DNA of 64,000 nucleotides, from assembly GCF_016863015.1 (NCBI RefSeq), contig NZ_BOOB01000059.1, forward strand, positions 1-64,000, in the 5' to 3' direction. This document shows positions 16,680 to 24,510 of this stretch, in pieces. Numbering within the stretch: the first letter of the stretch is position 1; each line of letters starts with the position of its first letter. Position numbers and translations under genes: made by a program. The stretch is from Microbispora amethystogenes. Lineage in GTDB: Bacteria > Actinomycetota > Actinomycetes > Streptosporangiales > Streptosporangiaceae. The notes under the pieces are model-generated. The model made no database searches. It had not been told where the DNA came from and saw nothing but the letters and a program-made list of their open reading frames with translations.

Positions 16680-16717
16680 GGAGCGCCGCCGGAGGGACGT
16701 CCCTCCGGCGGCGCTCC
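16680..16717. terminator. Perfect 38-base inverted repeat after the GH12 gene
   Basis: The arms GGAGCGCCGCCGGAGGGAC and its complement are 19 bases each with no unpaired base between them. It lies 30 bases beyond the stop of the leftward GH12 gene. It would work from either strand and lacks a U-run. Confidence 0.7.
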
Positions 16718-16747
16718 TTCTCAGGGGGTGTCAGGCGTTCAGCGGGG

Positions 16748-17890
16748 TCAGGCGTTGGTGCAGGCGGTGCCGTTCAGCGTGAAGCCGGTCGGGTTGCCGT
16801 TCGAGCCGCTCCAGGTGCCCTGGAAGCCGAACGAGATGCTGCCGCCCGCGCCGACGGAGCCGTTGTACGACAGGTTCTTCGCGGTGACCGAGGACCCGTT
16901 CTGGGTCACGGTGGCGTTCCAGCCACTGGTGATCTTCTGGCCGTTCGGGAAGTTGAAGCCCACGGTCCAGTTGTTCACCGCGCTGGAGGGGGTGACGGTG
17001 ACGTCGGCGGTGAAGCCGCCCTGCCACTCGTTCTTCGTGTACTTCACCTTGCAGCCGCCGCCGTTGCCCGGATTGGTCGGCGTGGAGGTCGGCGTCGAGC
17101 TCGGCGTCGAGGTCGGGAGGGAGCCGCCGATGCTGTAGGAGAAGTTGTTCACGGCGAGGCCGGCGCCGCCCACCCAGGGCTCGAATCCGGCCTGGACGCT
17201 GGTGAGGTACCACGACCGCTGGCCGTAGCCCCGGTTCACGGTGTCGTCGTAGAAGTTGCGCACCGCGAAACTGATCGAGTTCGTCGGCGAGGTCCGCACG
17301 TAGGAGATGACGTTCCAGCCGATGTTGCCGAACCAGACGTCCCAGGTGGCGCCGGCGATGTTGGCGGTGCCGACGCGGGATCCGACGGGCTGCACGGACC
17401 CGGTGTGGTTGAGCCACACCATGATCTCGGCGCCGGTGTTCTGGCCGTCCTTGCGGGGCGTGGGGTCGAACCAGATGTCGTACGCCGCGTCGTAGATCCC
17501 GGAGCCCGGGTAGCTCATGCTGACGCTGGTCTGCACCGTGTTGAACTGGCTGTTGCTCGCCTGGAGAGGCAGGCCGCTGTTGGTGGAGCAGTTGGCGTAG
17601 TGGCAGCCGGCGTAGATGGCCGGGTAGGCCGCCGGGGTGCCGCCCGTGTTGTTGTGCTGTGCCTGCGTCACCGTGAAGCCGTTGTTCGTGACGTTGATGC
17701 ACTGGGTGGCGCTGCTGCCCCACACGTTGTTGATGACGACGTACTTCCCGTTCTGGACGGTCGTACTGCCGTACTTGTCGCAGATCACCGTGTCCGCATG
17801 CGCCGCCTGACCGACGACGAGCGACGCGGCGACGGAGCCGAGCATGGCGAGGCTCGCCGTGATCATTCGCATCCTCATGACCCGGACCAT
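16748..17890 (-). CDS. Secreted GH12 endoglucanase with C-terminal CBM2
   Basis: A 380-residue modular enzyme acting on beta-1,4-glucan or xyloglucan. Residues 1-32 form a signal peptide ending QAAHA. The GH12 domain (about 34-256) has nucleophile Glu155 in AEIMVW and acid/base Glu237 in AGFEPW, with the paired Cys CDKY and CINV. A Pro/Ser/Thr linker (about 258-278) joins CBM2 (280-380), which starts CKVKYTKNEWQGGF and ends TLNGTACTNA. Start ATG at 17890 is the first of several in a basic stretch (MVRVMRMRM); 17878 is almost as good because no clear ribosome site separates them. A perfect 21-bp palindrome lies about 85 bases upstream, so expression is probably repressed without a sugar inducer. 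Confidence 0.92.
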   Translation of the reverse strand: MVRVMRMRMITASLAMLGSVAASLVVGQAAHADTVICDKYGSTTVQNGKYVVINNVWGSSATQCINVTNNGFTVTQAQHNNTGGTPAAYPAIYAGCHYANCSTNSGLPLQASNSQFNTVQTSVSMSYPGSGIYDAAYDIWFDPTPRKDGQNTGAEIMVWLNHTGSVQPVGSRVGTANIAGATWDVWFGNIGWNVISYVRTSPTNSISFAVRNFYDDTVNRGYGQRSWYLTSVQAGFEPWVGGAGLAVNNFSYSIGGSLPTSTPSSTPTSTPTNPGNGGGCKVKYTKNEWQGGFTADVTVTPSSAVNNWTVGFNFPNGQKITSGWNATVTQNGSSVTAKNLSYNGSVGAGGSISFGFQGTWSGSNGNPTGFTLNGTACTNA

Positions 17891-17972
17891 AGACACTTGA
17901 CCATGGACCGCAACATGAGTTGATTTGGTCGACAAACTGGACGAAACCGCAACCAGCCACAACGCTGTGACG

Positions 17973-17993
17973 GTAGGTGAAACTTTCACCTAC
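17973..17993. promoter_or_regulatory. Perfect 21-bp operator palindrome of the GH12 gene
   Basis: GTAGGTGAAA-C-TTTCACCTAC is perfectly symmetrical about 17983. It carries the same GAAA-C-TTTC core as the sites near the GH10 gene and is the best candidate in the window for a LacI-family operator. Confidence 0.65.
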
Positions 17994-18012
17994 ACCTCTG
18001 TCACTTTGTCCG

Positions 18013-18588
18013 TCAGTGGACCACCCGCGTACGACGGCCGGAGGCGAGGCGCAGCCGGACGAGCGTGGGGAGGCGGCGCAGCCCGAGGGTGGTGCGCAGG
18101 CCGGGGACGGCCTCCTCGTGCAGCCGGGTGACCAGCGCCCCGAGGTCGGCCGGTGCGACGGCGGAGACCCCGAGGTCGAGGTGCGGGTCGTCGGAGGAGC
18201 CGCGCAGCACGGCGTGCGCCCTGCGCACGTCCGGGTACGCGCTGACCTGCTCGGCCAGGGCCGCGCTCGCCGGGTAGGCGTCGACCTCCGTCACGCCGGA
18301 GGCGCCCGACTCCAGGCGCAGCCGCCGCGGCCGGTCGAGCCGGAGCAGCGCGAGCAGCCAGGCCAGCCCGAGAAGCGCGAGCACCACGCCGATCGCGGCC
18401 ACCACCGGCCAGAACCACGGGGTGGTCGCCGCGAAGGACGTGGTCCCCGCGTCGAGCACGGGCCGCCGCGCGGCGTCGCCGCCGAAGGCCCCGAGCGCCC
18501 GCGCCAGCGCCAGGCCGCCCGCGGCCAGCAGGACCAGCCCGAACAGCGTGAGGCCCGTCCTATTCCCCTTGGACGGTTTCGTCGTCAC
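18013..18588 (-). CDS. AmaP-like alkaline-shock membrane anchor protein
   Basis: A 191-residue protein with two membrane helices near residues 10-32 and 57-82. A cytoplasmic domain follows (RRLRLESGASGVTEVDAYPASAALAEQVSAYPDVRRAHAVL), of the type that binds Asp23 proteins. It is the last gene of a leftward operon that contains three Asp23-like proteins, a small DUF2273-like membrane protein and a DUF6286-like protein. In staphylococci AmaP anchors Asp23 at the membrane (family knowledge), and the same job is likely here. The GTG start at 18588 lies 36 bases after the preceding stop. Confidence 0.75.
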   Translation of the reverse strand: MTTKPSKGNRTGLTLFGLVLLAAGGLALARALGAFGGDAARRPVLDAGTTSFAATTPWFWPVVAAIGVVLALLGLAWLLALLRLDRPRRLRLESGASGVTEVDAYPASAALAEQVSAYPDVRRAHAVLRGSSDDPHLDLGVSAVAPADLGALVTRLHEEAVPGLRTTLGLRRLPTLVRLRLASGRRTRVVH

Positions 18589-18624
18589 TGCCCCGCCTCC
18601 TTCGGCGTCTTCGGTTCGGGCGGC

Positions 18625-19233
18625 CTACCTGGGCCCGTGGACCCGGACCCGCAGCGATATCGGGTGAGCGGGGGCGAGCCGGGCGATCTCCCGCTCCGCC
18701 GCCGCGCGGACGCGCTCTCGGAGGAGGGCGGTGTCGCGCAGGTCGGTCCGGACGGACACGTCGGCGTGCCATCCGCGCACCCGTGCGCCCGCCGCACGCA
18801 CGCCGTCCACGCGGCCTGCCGCGCCGGTCAGCACGCGCGCCAGCGCGCGGCGCGGCACGCCGACCACCAGGTCGGGGTCGGCCGTGCGCAGCGCGACCAG
18901 CCGTCCCCGCCCGGGCACGGCCGCGATCAGCACCAGCACCAGCCCGATCAGGGCCAGCGCGGCGGCCGCCGCGAGCGCCCGGTCGTCGTTCCACGCCGTG
19001 GTCCTCGCCCACCCGGCCACCTGTTCGTACGGCACCAGCCCGGCGGGACGCCCGAGCAGCGCGGAGATCACCTCGACGGCGGTCAGCACGCCGATCGCCA
19101 GCAGCGCGAGCGCGGCGACCACGGCGGGCAGGCCCCGGCCGGGCCGGAAGGCCCGTTCGGCCCCCGCGCCGTCGAACCCCCGCACCGGCACGAAGAGCGG
19201 GGTCCTCTCAGACCGGCCTCCGCCTTCGCTCAT
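18625..19233 (-). CDS. DUF6286-like two-helix envelope protein
   Basis: A 202-residue protein with two membrane helices (about 31-54 and 84-107) and a cytoplasmic C-terminal domain (RADPDLVVGVPRRALARVLTGAAGRVDGVRA). That domain has the DUF6286/AmaP-like alternation of strands and helices. It lies in the Asp23 operon and overlaps the preceding asp23 gene by 26 bases, which suggests coupled synthesis. The ATG at 19233 has AGAGGAG five bases upstream and was preferred over longer forms. Biochemical role unknown; envelope-stress scaffold is an inference from context. Confidence 0.7.
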   Translation of the reverse strand: MSEGGGRSERTPLFVPVRGFDGAGAERAFRPGRGLPAVVAALALLAIGVLTAVEVISALLGRPAGLVPYEQVAGWARTTAWNDDRALAAAAALALIGLVLVLIAAVPGRGRLVALRTADPDLVVGVPRRALARVLTGAAGRVDGVRAAGARVRGWHADVSVRTDLRDTALLRERVRAAAEREIARLAPAHPISLRVRVHGPR

Positions 19234-19534
19234 CGCCACTCCTCTGCTCGGGCACGAGCCCGACGACCTCGATGTCCACGTTCTCCACGGCGACGCCGGT
19301 GAGTTCGCGGACGCGCCGCCGGACCCGCTCACGGATCTCTCCGGCCACCCGCGGCACCGGCGACGGGTAGCGGATGGTGACGTCGCAGCGGACCGCCGCG
19401 ACCATCCCGCTCAGGGACGCCGACACGTGCGGAGGCTCGGTCACATGTTCCTCCTCGCCCACCACCCGCTCGACGATCTTCGTGAGCGCGCGCTCGGAGA
19501 TCGTCGTCGTGCCGCGCTCGGCCGGGAGGCTCAC
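19208..19534 (-). CDS. Asp23/Gls24 family envelope stress protein, second copy
   Basis: A 108-residue Asp23-like protein. GTTTISERALTKIVERVV is the usual N-terminal helix of the family, and DVTIRYPSPVPRVAGEIRERVRRRVRELTGVAVENVDIEVVGLV is the core strand-helix-strand. It is soluble and presumably associates with the AmaP-like anchors encoded downstream. The GTG start overlaps the stop of the small membrane protein by four bases and the 3' end overlaps the DUF6286-like gene, so the operon is tightly packed. Confidence 0.85.
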   Translation of the reverse strand: MSLPAERGTTTISERALTKIVERVVGEEEHVTEPPHVSASLSGMVAAVRCDVTIRYPSPVPRVAGEIRERVRRRVRELTGVAVENVDIEVVGLVPEQRSGDERRRRPV

Positions 19535-19716
19535 TGCCGTCTCGGGTGCATCTGGGGCATGCGTACGCCGCCTTCGAGCACCATGCCGACGAAGAACCCG
19601 GCGATGCCGAGGACCAGGACGATGAGGAACGCGTTGAGGCCGCCGAAGGCCCCGACCACCCCCAGCACCGTGCCGAACAGCAGCCCCGCGAGGGCCCAGA
19701 TCGGATACCCCTGCAT
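19531..19716 (-). CDS. Small DUF2273-like membrane protein
   Basis: A 61-residue protein with two membrane helices (YPIWALAGLLFGTVLGVVGAF and AFLIVLVLGIAGFFVGMVL). Small proteins of this kind sit beside asp23/amaP genes in many Gram-positives. The ATG at 19716 was chosen because GAAGGA stands six bases upstream; a further ATG at 19722 abuts that site too closely. It shares a four-base stop/start overlap with the following asp23 gene. Confidence 0.8.
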   Translation of the reverse strand: MQGYPIWALAGLLFGTVLGVVGAFGGLNAFLIVLVLGIAGFFVGMVLEGGVRMPQMHPRRQ

Positions 19717-19718
19717 GA

Positions 19719-20090
19719 TCATTCCTTCTTTCCGTCGGTTGTGACGACGTCGGCGATCGCGACGTCCGTCCTGCGGCCCGCCGCGAGGTCGCCGATCGCG
19801 TCGCGGATCAGTTCGGCGACCTCCGGGAGCGGCCTGCCGTACCGCGCGACGACGTGAACTTCGATCACGTCGTCCCGTACGGCCACGCCCGGGACGAGGT
19901 CGCCGGGGAGATAGGTCGCCACCGCGCCGAACGGCCCTCTGGACAGGCCGGCGACGTCGGGGCAGGACAGCACGCGTTCGGCGATCCGCCGTGCCGTCGG
20001 GGGCTGGGGTCCGGCGGCCGCCTCCCGGTCGCCGCCCTCCCGGCTCGCGACCGCGTCGCCCGGGCCCGCGTTCATGGGGCCGGCGTTCAC
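19719..20090 (-). CDS. Divergent Asp23-like protein
   Basis: A 123-residue protein resembling a degenerate Asp23 domain. ARRIAERVLSCPDVAGLSRG and VIEVHVVARYGRPLPEVAELIRDAIGDL keep the helix-strand order, while the N-terminal 30 residues are low-complexity. The GTG at 20090 is chosen because it overlaps the preceding TGA in the same GTGA style as other junctions of this operon; the in-frame ATG at 20075 is an alternative. It is soluble, with no membrane helix, and probably joins the Asp23 complex. Confidence 0.72.
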   Translation of the reverse strand: MNAGPMNAGPGDAVASREGGDREAAAGPQPPTARRIAERVLSCPDVAGLSRGPFGAVATYLPGDLVPGVAVRDDVIEVHVVARYGRPLPEVAELIRDAIGDLAAGRRTDVAIADVVTTDGKKE

Positions 20091-20560
20091 TGGACCCGCG
20101 GTTCCCCGTCGGCGGGCGCCGACGACTCCTGCCGGGGGAGATGGACGTCGTCGACGGCGATGTTCACCTCGGTGACTTCCAGCCCGCACATACGCTCCAC
20201 CGCGCGGATCACGTTGCCCCGTACGGCCTGCGCGAGGTCGGGGATCGCGACGCCGTACTCGACGACGAGATGGATGTCGGCGGCCGCCTGCCGCTCGCCC
20301 ACCTCGACCGACACCCCTTTGGTGACGCCGTCCTCCCCGCCGAGCGCGCCCTTGATGGCCCCGAACGCGCGGACCCCGCCGGCGCCGAACTCGTGGACGC
20401 CTTCGATCTCACGGGCGGCCATCCCGGCCACCTTGGCGACCACCTCGTCCGCGATGGTGGTGCGCCCGCGCTCGGTCATCAGGCTGGAGCCGCCCTGGCC
20501 TCCGTGTGGTCGGACGGGAGCCTGCTCCGCGGTCACGGACGACGTTCTGGTCTCGGTCAT
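20087..20560 (-). CDS. Asp23/Gls24 family envelope stress protein, first copy
   Basis: A 157-residue typical Asp23 protein. GRTTIADEVVAKVAGMAAREIEGVHEFGAG, then GVSVEVGERQAAADIHLVVEYGVAIPDLAQAVRGNVIRAVERMCGLEVTEVNIAVDDV cover the whole family core. It leads the leftward six-gene operon. A GGGGGAG site is four bases from the ATG at 20560, and a SigB-like promoter lies about 60-85 bases upstream. Family members are induced by alkaline or envelope stress and coat the inner face of the membrane. Confidence 0.9.
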   Translation of the reverse strand: MTETRTSSVTAEQAPVRPHGGQGGSSLMTERGRTTIADEVVAKVAGMAAREIEGVHEFGAGGVRAFGAIKGALGGEDGVTKGVSVEVGERQAAADIHLVVEYGVAIPDLAQAVRGNVIRAVERMCGLEVTEVNIAVDDVHLPRQESSAPADGEPRVQ

Positions 20561-20621
20561 GGGACTCCCCCGCTTCGCGTGCGCGGCAGATATGGCCGCT
20601 TCCCGCCGATTCACGGCCGTA

Positions 20622-20645
20622 ATACCCGGTTCGCGCACAGTAATC
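20622..20645 (-). promoter_or_regulatory. SigB-like promoter of the Asp23 operon
   Basis: On the minus strand GATT (complement 20642-20645), 14 bases and GGGTAT (complement 20622-20627). The SigB-group consensus is GTTT-N14-16-GGGTAT, so the -10 is perfect and the -35 has one change. The start would be near 20612. Confidence 0.5.
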
Positions 20646-20791
20646 GTGCGAGGTGAGGCGAGGTTGGGTCATCGGAGATCCTCGAACACACCAAGACCAC
20701 GGAGCCGGTCACAGCTCCGGGCAGGGCCGGAACCCATGCCCTAAGGAAGGGGTTATGGCACGCCAAAACTGTCCGCTATGTCATCGATTGA

Positions 20792-20816
20792 GTTTTTGTG
20801 TCACCTTCTGGGGCAT
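20792..20816 (+). promoter_or_regulatory. SigB-like promoter of the gas vesicle operon
   Basis: GTTT (20792-20795), 15 bases and GGGCAT (20811-20816), one change from GGGTAT. It would give a leader of about 75 bases before the ATG at 20900. Confidence 0.5.
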
Positions 20817-20899
20817 TCATACCGTTCGATTGGATCGCAGCGCCGCGCGGCGAGACGACCGGCATCGGCGCTCCGGGCCGGCCAGTAGGAGGCGCGATC

Positions 20900-21463
20900 A
20901 TGAAAGACGGACTGAAGGTGGCGCTGGCCGTCATCGCGGGCTACTACCTGGGGCGGCATCACAAGCTGCGCTTCGCGCTGGTGCTCGCCCTGGCCATTCT
21001 CGCCGCTCGCCTGCGCGGAGAGGGAGCCGCCGGCGCCCTCCTGGAGCAGGTGCCCAAGATCCTCGGCGGAGCCGCCCCCGACTTCAGCAAGATCACCGAT
21101 CGGGTCCGCGGCGACCTGGTGGACATCGGCAAGGCCGCGGCCAGGCGCGCCACCAGCCGGCAGATCGACACGCTCAGCGACAAGCTGCACGAACGCGCGG
21201 AGGCGCTCCGGCAGCCCCGGGGGCGCGGCCGGGCGGCGGAGGAAGAGGAAGAGGAGCGCCCGGAGGAGCCCCGCCGCAGGCCGGGGCGCGGGCGGGCGCG
21301 CCGGGCCGAGCCCGAGCCCGAAGAGGCCTACGAGGAGGAAGAGGAGTACGAGGAGGAGCCGTACGAGGAAGAGGAAGAGGAAGAGGAGCCCGAGCCCGAG
21401 CCTGAGGAGCGGCCCAAGCCCCGAGCCCGGTCTGCCCGGCCCGTGACACGGACCCGGAGGTGA
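20900..21463 (+). CDS. Gas vesicle cluster membrane protein with acidic tail (GvpY-like)
   Basis: A 187-residue first gene of the gas vesicle operon. Two closely spaced hydrophobic stretches (LKVALAVIAGYYLGRHH and RFALVLALAILAARL) suggest a membrane hairpin. A helical region follows, then a long tail of Glu runs alternating with Arg/Pro. In streptomycete gvp clusters a protein of this make-up stands beside the SRPBCC protein (GvpY next to GvpZ); assignment is by position and composition, not by a motif. AGGAGG nine bases before the ATG at 20900 sets the start. The gene ends four bases before the next one. Confidence 0.65.
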   Translation: MKDGLKVALAVIAGYYLGRHHKLRFALVLALAILAARLRGEGAAGALLEQVPKILGGAAPDFSKITDRVRGDLVDIGKAAARRATSRQIDTLSDKLHERAEALRQPRGRGRAAEEEEEERPEEPRRRPGRGRARRAEPEPEEAYEEEEEYEEEPYEEEEEEEEPEPEPEERPKPRARSARPVTRTRR

Positions 21464-21467
21464 GCCC

Positions 21468-22970
21468 ATGACCGAGGAGACACGGGAACGGGCACGGGAA
21501 TCGGAAGAGACCGCGCTCCCCACCGAGCGCCTGGGCCAGGAGGTCCAGAACCTGCTGACGGCCGCGGCGGAACGCGCGCTGTCCGGTGTGGCCGGAAGGG
21601 TCGACCGGATGGCCGGCCGTCTCACCGAATACGTGGACCAGGGCGGCTCCGGCCTGTTCGACGCGGTCACCGGCAGGCAGCGGAACGGCGGTCCCGGAGT
21701 GCTCGGCAACCTGACCGAGCGGCTGACCGGAGGCCAGGGTGGCCAGGGGCTGCTGCGGTCGCTCGCCGACCGCCTCGGCGCCACCGGCGGAGGCGGCCTG
21801 CTCGGCACCCTCACCGAGGCGCTGACCGAGGGCGGCGGCGGTGGCGGCGGCAGCCACCCCGTACGCGCCGCCCTGTTCGCGTACGGCAAGGAGAAGATCA
21901 AGGGCCTGTTCGGCGGCGGAGGCAAGGGCAAGGGCCGCAAGGGCAAGAAGCTGAAGCTCACCAACATCGTCGAGTCGCTCGACGTCGGCGCGCCCATCCG
22001 CGTGGTCTACAACCAGTGGACGCAGTTCGAGGACTGGCCGGGCTTCATGAAGAAGGTCGAGACGGTCGAGCAGAAGTCCGACGAGAAGCTCGCGTGGAAG
22101 GCCCAGGTCTGGTGGTCGCACCGCACGTGGGAGTCGACCATCGTCGAGCAGGTCCCCGACAGCAGGATCGTCTGGCGGTCGCAGGGGCCCAAGGGCTGGC
22201 CGGACGGCTCGGTCACCTTCCACGAGGTCACACCCGAGATGACCCGGGTCCTGCTGGTGATCGAGTACAACCCGCAGGGCCTGTTCGAGCGCATCGGCAA
22301 CCTGTGGCGGGCCCAGGGCCGCCGGGTCCGGCTGGAGTTCAAGCACTTCAGACGGCACGTCATGAACAACACCCTGCTGCACGCCGACGAGATCGAGGGC
22401 TGGCGGGGCGAGATCCGCGACAGCAAGGTCGTCAAGGACCACGAGACGGCCCTCCGCGAGGAGCGCGAAGAGGAAGAGGGCGAGGAGGCCCGCGAAGAGG
22501 CTCCCGAAGAGGCCGCCGAGGCGGCGGAGGAGGAGGCCCCTGAAGAAGGCGCGGAAGAAGGCGCGGAAGAGGCCCCCGAGGAGGAGCCCGAAGAGGAAGA
22601 GGCCCCCGAGGAGCTCGAAGAAGAGGAAGAAGAGGAGAGCGAGGGGGAGGAGCCCGAAGAGGAGGAGGAGCGCGAGCGCGCTCCGGCCCGCGCCGAGGCG
22701 GGCGGACGGGCCAGGGCCCGGGTGGTCACACGGAGACGCGCGCCGGAGCGGGAACCGGAGGAACAGGAGCCCGAGGAACGGCGGACCACCCGGACGCGCG
22801 GAGCCCGGACCGCCGAACCCGCGCGGCGTGGCGCCCGGACGCCCGCACGGCGGCGTGCGGAGAGCGCGGCCGAGCGCGGCGAAGGCGAGCAGGAGCGCGG
22901 GGCCGAGGAGGCCGGCGAGCCCGAGCAGCCGGCGCGGCGTCCGGTCCGGCGCCGCCGGCCCCAGGAGTGA
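21468..22970 (+). CDS. SRPBCC-domain gas vesicle cluster protein with Glu/Arg-rich tail (GvpZ-like)
   Basis: A 500-residue three-part protein. Residues 1-160 are helical and Gly-rich. Residues about 165-320 form an SRPBCC/polyketide-cyclase fold (VESLDVGAPIRVVYNQWTQFEDWPGFMKKVETVEQ, WKAQVWWSHRTWESTI, RIVWRSQGPKGWPDGSVTFHEV). The last 170 residues are low-complexity, first Glu-rich, then Arg/Glu mixed. The SRPBCC pocket may bind a hydrophobic ligand, and the charged tail is probably disordered. Position after the GvpY-like gene and before gvpA matches GvpZ of actinobacterial clusters. AGGTGAGCC precedes the ATG. Confidence 0.75.
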   Translation: MTEETRERARESEETALPTERLGQEVQNLLTAAAERALSGVAGRVDRMAGRLTEYVDQGGSGLFDAVTGRQRNGGPGVLGNLTERLTGGQGGQGLLRSLADRLGATGGGGLLGTLTEALTEGGGGGGGSHPVRAALFAYGKEKIKGLFGGGGKGKGRKGKKLKLTNIVESLDVGAPIRVVYNQWTQFEDWPGFMKKVETVEQKSDEKLAWKAQVWWSHRTWESTIVEQVPDSRIVWRSQGPKGWPDGSVTFHEVTPEMTRVLLVIEYNPQGLFERIGNLWRAQGRRVRLEFKHFRRHVMNNTLLHADEIEGWRGEIRDSKVVKDHETALREEREEEEGEEAREEAPEEAAEAAEEEAPEEGAEEGAEEAPEEEPEEEEAPEELEEEEEEESEGEEPEEEEERERAPARAEAGGRARARVVTRRRAPEREPEEQEPEERRTTRTRGARTAEPARRGARTPARRRAESAAERGEGEQERGAEEAGEPEQPARRPVRRRRPQE

Positions 22971-23024
22971 CACGCGGGGACATCTGACCACGGCACCGGA
23001 CACAAGGACAAGGAGGAAGCGCCC

Positions 23025-23441
23025 ATGACGATAGCCGTTCCACCAGCGGGTGGCGGCGGCGGACTGCCGGGCCGGTCGTCGGGATCCGGCCTGGCGGACG
23101 TCATCGACACGATCCTGGACAAGGGCCTCGTGATCGACGCGTACGTGCGGGTGTCACTGGTCGGGATCGAGATCCTGACGATCGACGTGCGGGTCGTCGT
23201 CGCGAGCGTCGACACCTATCTCCGCTTCGCGGAGGCGGTCAACCGGCTCGACATCGCCGCACAGCAGAAGGGGCTGCCCGACCTCCTGTCGGAGGCGCCG
23301 CAGAGCATCGCCCGCGGCAAGTCCAAGGGCATCGCGCAGGGCGTGCTGGAGGCGGCCGGGGAGAAGCTGCAGGACCTCATGACGAACTACGGGGAGGAAC
23401 CCGCCCCGCGGGCCCGCCGCCGGCGACGGGAGGAGGACTGA
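23025..23441 (+). CDS. gvpA: Gas vesicle structural protein GvpA
   Basis: A 138-residue shell protein that builds the ribbed wall of gas vesicles. The core [50 protein letters not shown] matches the alpha-beta-beta-alpha unit of GvpA almost residue for residue. The N-terminus is Gly-rich and the C-terminal extension of about 50 residues ends in a basic patch, as in other actinobacteria. AAGGAGGAAG precedes the ATG. gvpF follows after one base. Confidence 0.95.
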   Translation: MTIAVPPAGGGGGLPGRSSGSGLADVIDTILDKGLVIDAYVRVSLVGIEILTIDVRVVVASVDTYLRFAEAVNRLDIAAQQKGLPDLLSEAPQSIARGKSKGIAQGVLEAAGEKLQDLMTNYGEEPAPRARRRRREED

Positions 23442-23442
23442 G

Positions 23443-24231
23443 ATGTCCCGCGCCATCAGGGAGTCCGGACCCGGCGACCGCGCCGAGACCCGTCCGGACG
23501 TCGCATGTTACGTCTACGGCATCCTCCCCGAGGACGTCGAGATGACCGAGGACGCCCTCGGAGTGGGCGATCCCCCGGCCAAGGTCAGGATCGTCCGGCA
23601 CGGCGAGATCGCCGCGCTGGTGAGCGACGTCGACGTGGACCGCCCGCTCGGCCGGGCGCAGGACCTCGTGGCCCACGAGCAGCTTCTCGACGACGTCGCC
23701 GCCGAGGTCCCCGTGCTCCCCCTGCGGTTCGGCGCCGTGATGACCACGCCGGAGGCGGTCGTGGAGGAACTGCTGGCCCCGCACCACGACTCGTTCGCGG
23801 CGGCGCTGAAGCAGATCGAGGGCCGCGCGCAGTTCGTCCTCAAGGCGCGGTACGCCGAGCAGCCGGTGCTGATCGAGGTGCTGTCGGAGAGCGCCGAGGC
23901 CAGACAGCTGCGCGACCGGATCAGGCAGTTGCCCGAAGAGGTGACGCGGAGCGAACGAATGCGGCTCGGCGAGCTGATCACGCACATCATCGCCGCCAAG
24001 CGGGAGGCCGACACGCAGGCGGTCGTCGACCGGTTCGAGCCCGTCACCGCGGGAGCGGTCGTACGGGAGCCCAGTCACGAACGCGACGCCGCGCACGTGG
24101 CGTTCCTCGTGGAGAACGACCGCCGGAACGACTTCGAGCGGGCCGTCGAGGAGTTGCGCGGCGAGTGGGGCGCCCGGGTGGAGGTCCGCCTGCTCGGGCC
24201 GATGGCGCCGTACGACTTCGTCGTCAGCTGA
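23443..24231 (+). CDS. gvpF: Gas vesicle protein GvpF (GvpL/GvpF family)
   Basis: A 262-residue accessory protein of the GvpF/GvpL family, thought to bind GvpA during assembly. It has CYVYGILPEDVEM at the N-terminus, then a first alpha/beta domain (VPVLPLRFGAVMTTPEAVVEELL). A second ferredoxin-like domain ends VRLLGPMAPYDFV, the hallmark C-terminus. It starts two bases after gvpA. A second, longer member of the family lies at 25339-26268. Confidence 0.92.
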   Translation: MSRAIRESGPGDRAETRPDVACYVYGILPEDVEMTEDALGVGDPPAKVRIVRHGEIAALVSDVDVDRPLGRAQDLVAHEQLLDDVAAEVPVLPLRFGAVMTTPEAVVEELLAPHHDSFAAALKQIEGRAQFVLKARYAEQPVLIEVLSESAEARQLRDRIRQLPEEVTRSERMRLGELITHIIAAKREADTQAVVDRFEPVTAGAVVREPSHERDAAHVAFLVENDRRNDFERAVEELRGEWGARVEVRLLGPMAPYDFVVS

Positions 24232-24270
24232 CTCGTCAGCCGACCCGTCACCATCTGGAGGGAGGCCGCC

Positions 24271-24504
24271 GTGGGACTGGTCAGTCTGCTGTTCACCTGG
24301 CCGCTCGCCCCGGTCCACGGAGTGATCCGGCTGGGCGAGCTGATCCAGCAGCAGGTCGAGCACGAACTGAAGGACCCGGCGGCGGTGCGGCGGCGGCTGG
24401 AGGCCGTCGAGGAGGCCAGGCGCTCGGGACAGATCTCCGAAGAGGAGGAGGCCCAGGCCGTGGAGGAGATCCTGCGCCTCATGAGCGGACCGCGGAGAGG
24501 GTGA
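24271..24504 (+). CDS. gvpG: Gas vesicle protein GvpG
   Basis: A 77-residue small helical assembly protein. GLVSLLFTWPLAPVHGVIRLGELIQQQVEHEL is the family signature and the rest is a charged coiled helix. The start is a GTG with GGAGGGAGG before it. It follows gvpF and precedes gvpO by six bases. Confidence 0.92.
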   Translation: MGLVSLLFTWPLAPVHGVIRLGELIQQQVEHELKDPAAVRRRLEAVEEARRSGQISEEEEAQAVEEILRLMSGPRRG

Positions 24505-24510
24505 CGTCCC

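Larger units (their letters stand above)
20561..20899. other. Divergent control region between Asp23 and gas vesicle operons
   Basis: No gene is seen in these 339 bases. They contain one SigB-like promoter pointing each way (20622-20645 leftward, 20792-20816 rightward) and a relatively A/T-rich centre, so stress sigma factors may switch both operons together. Confidence 0.5.
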
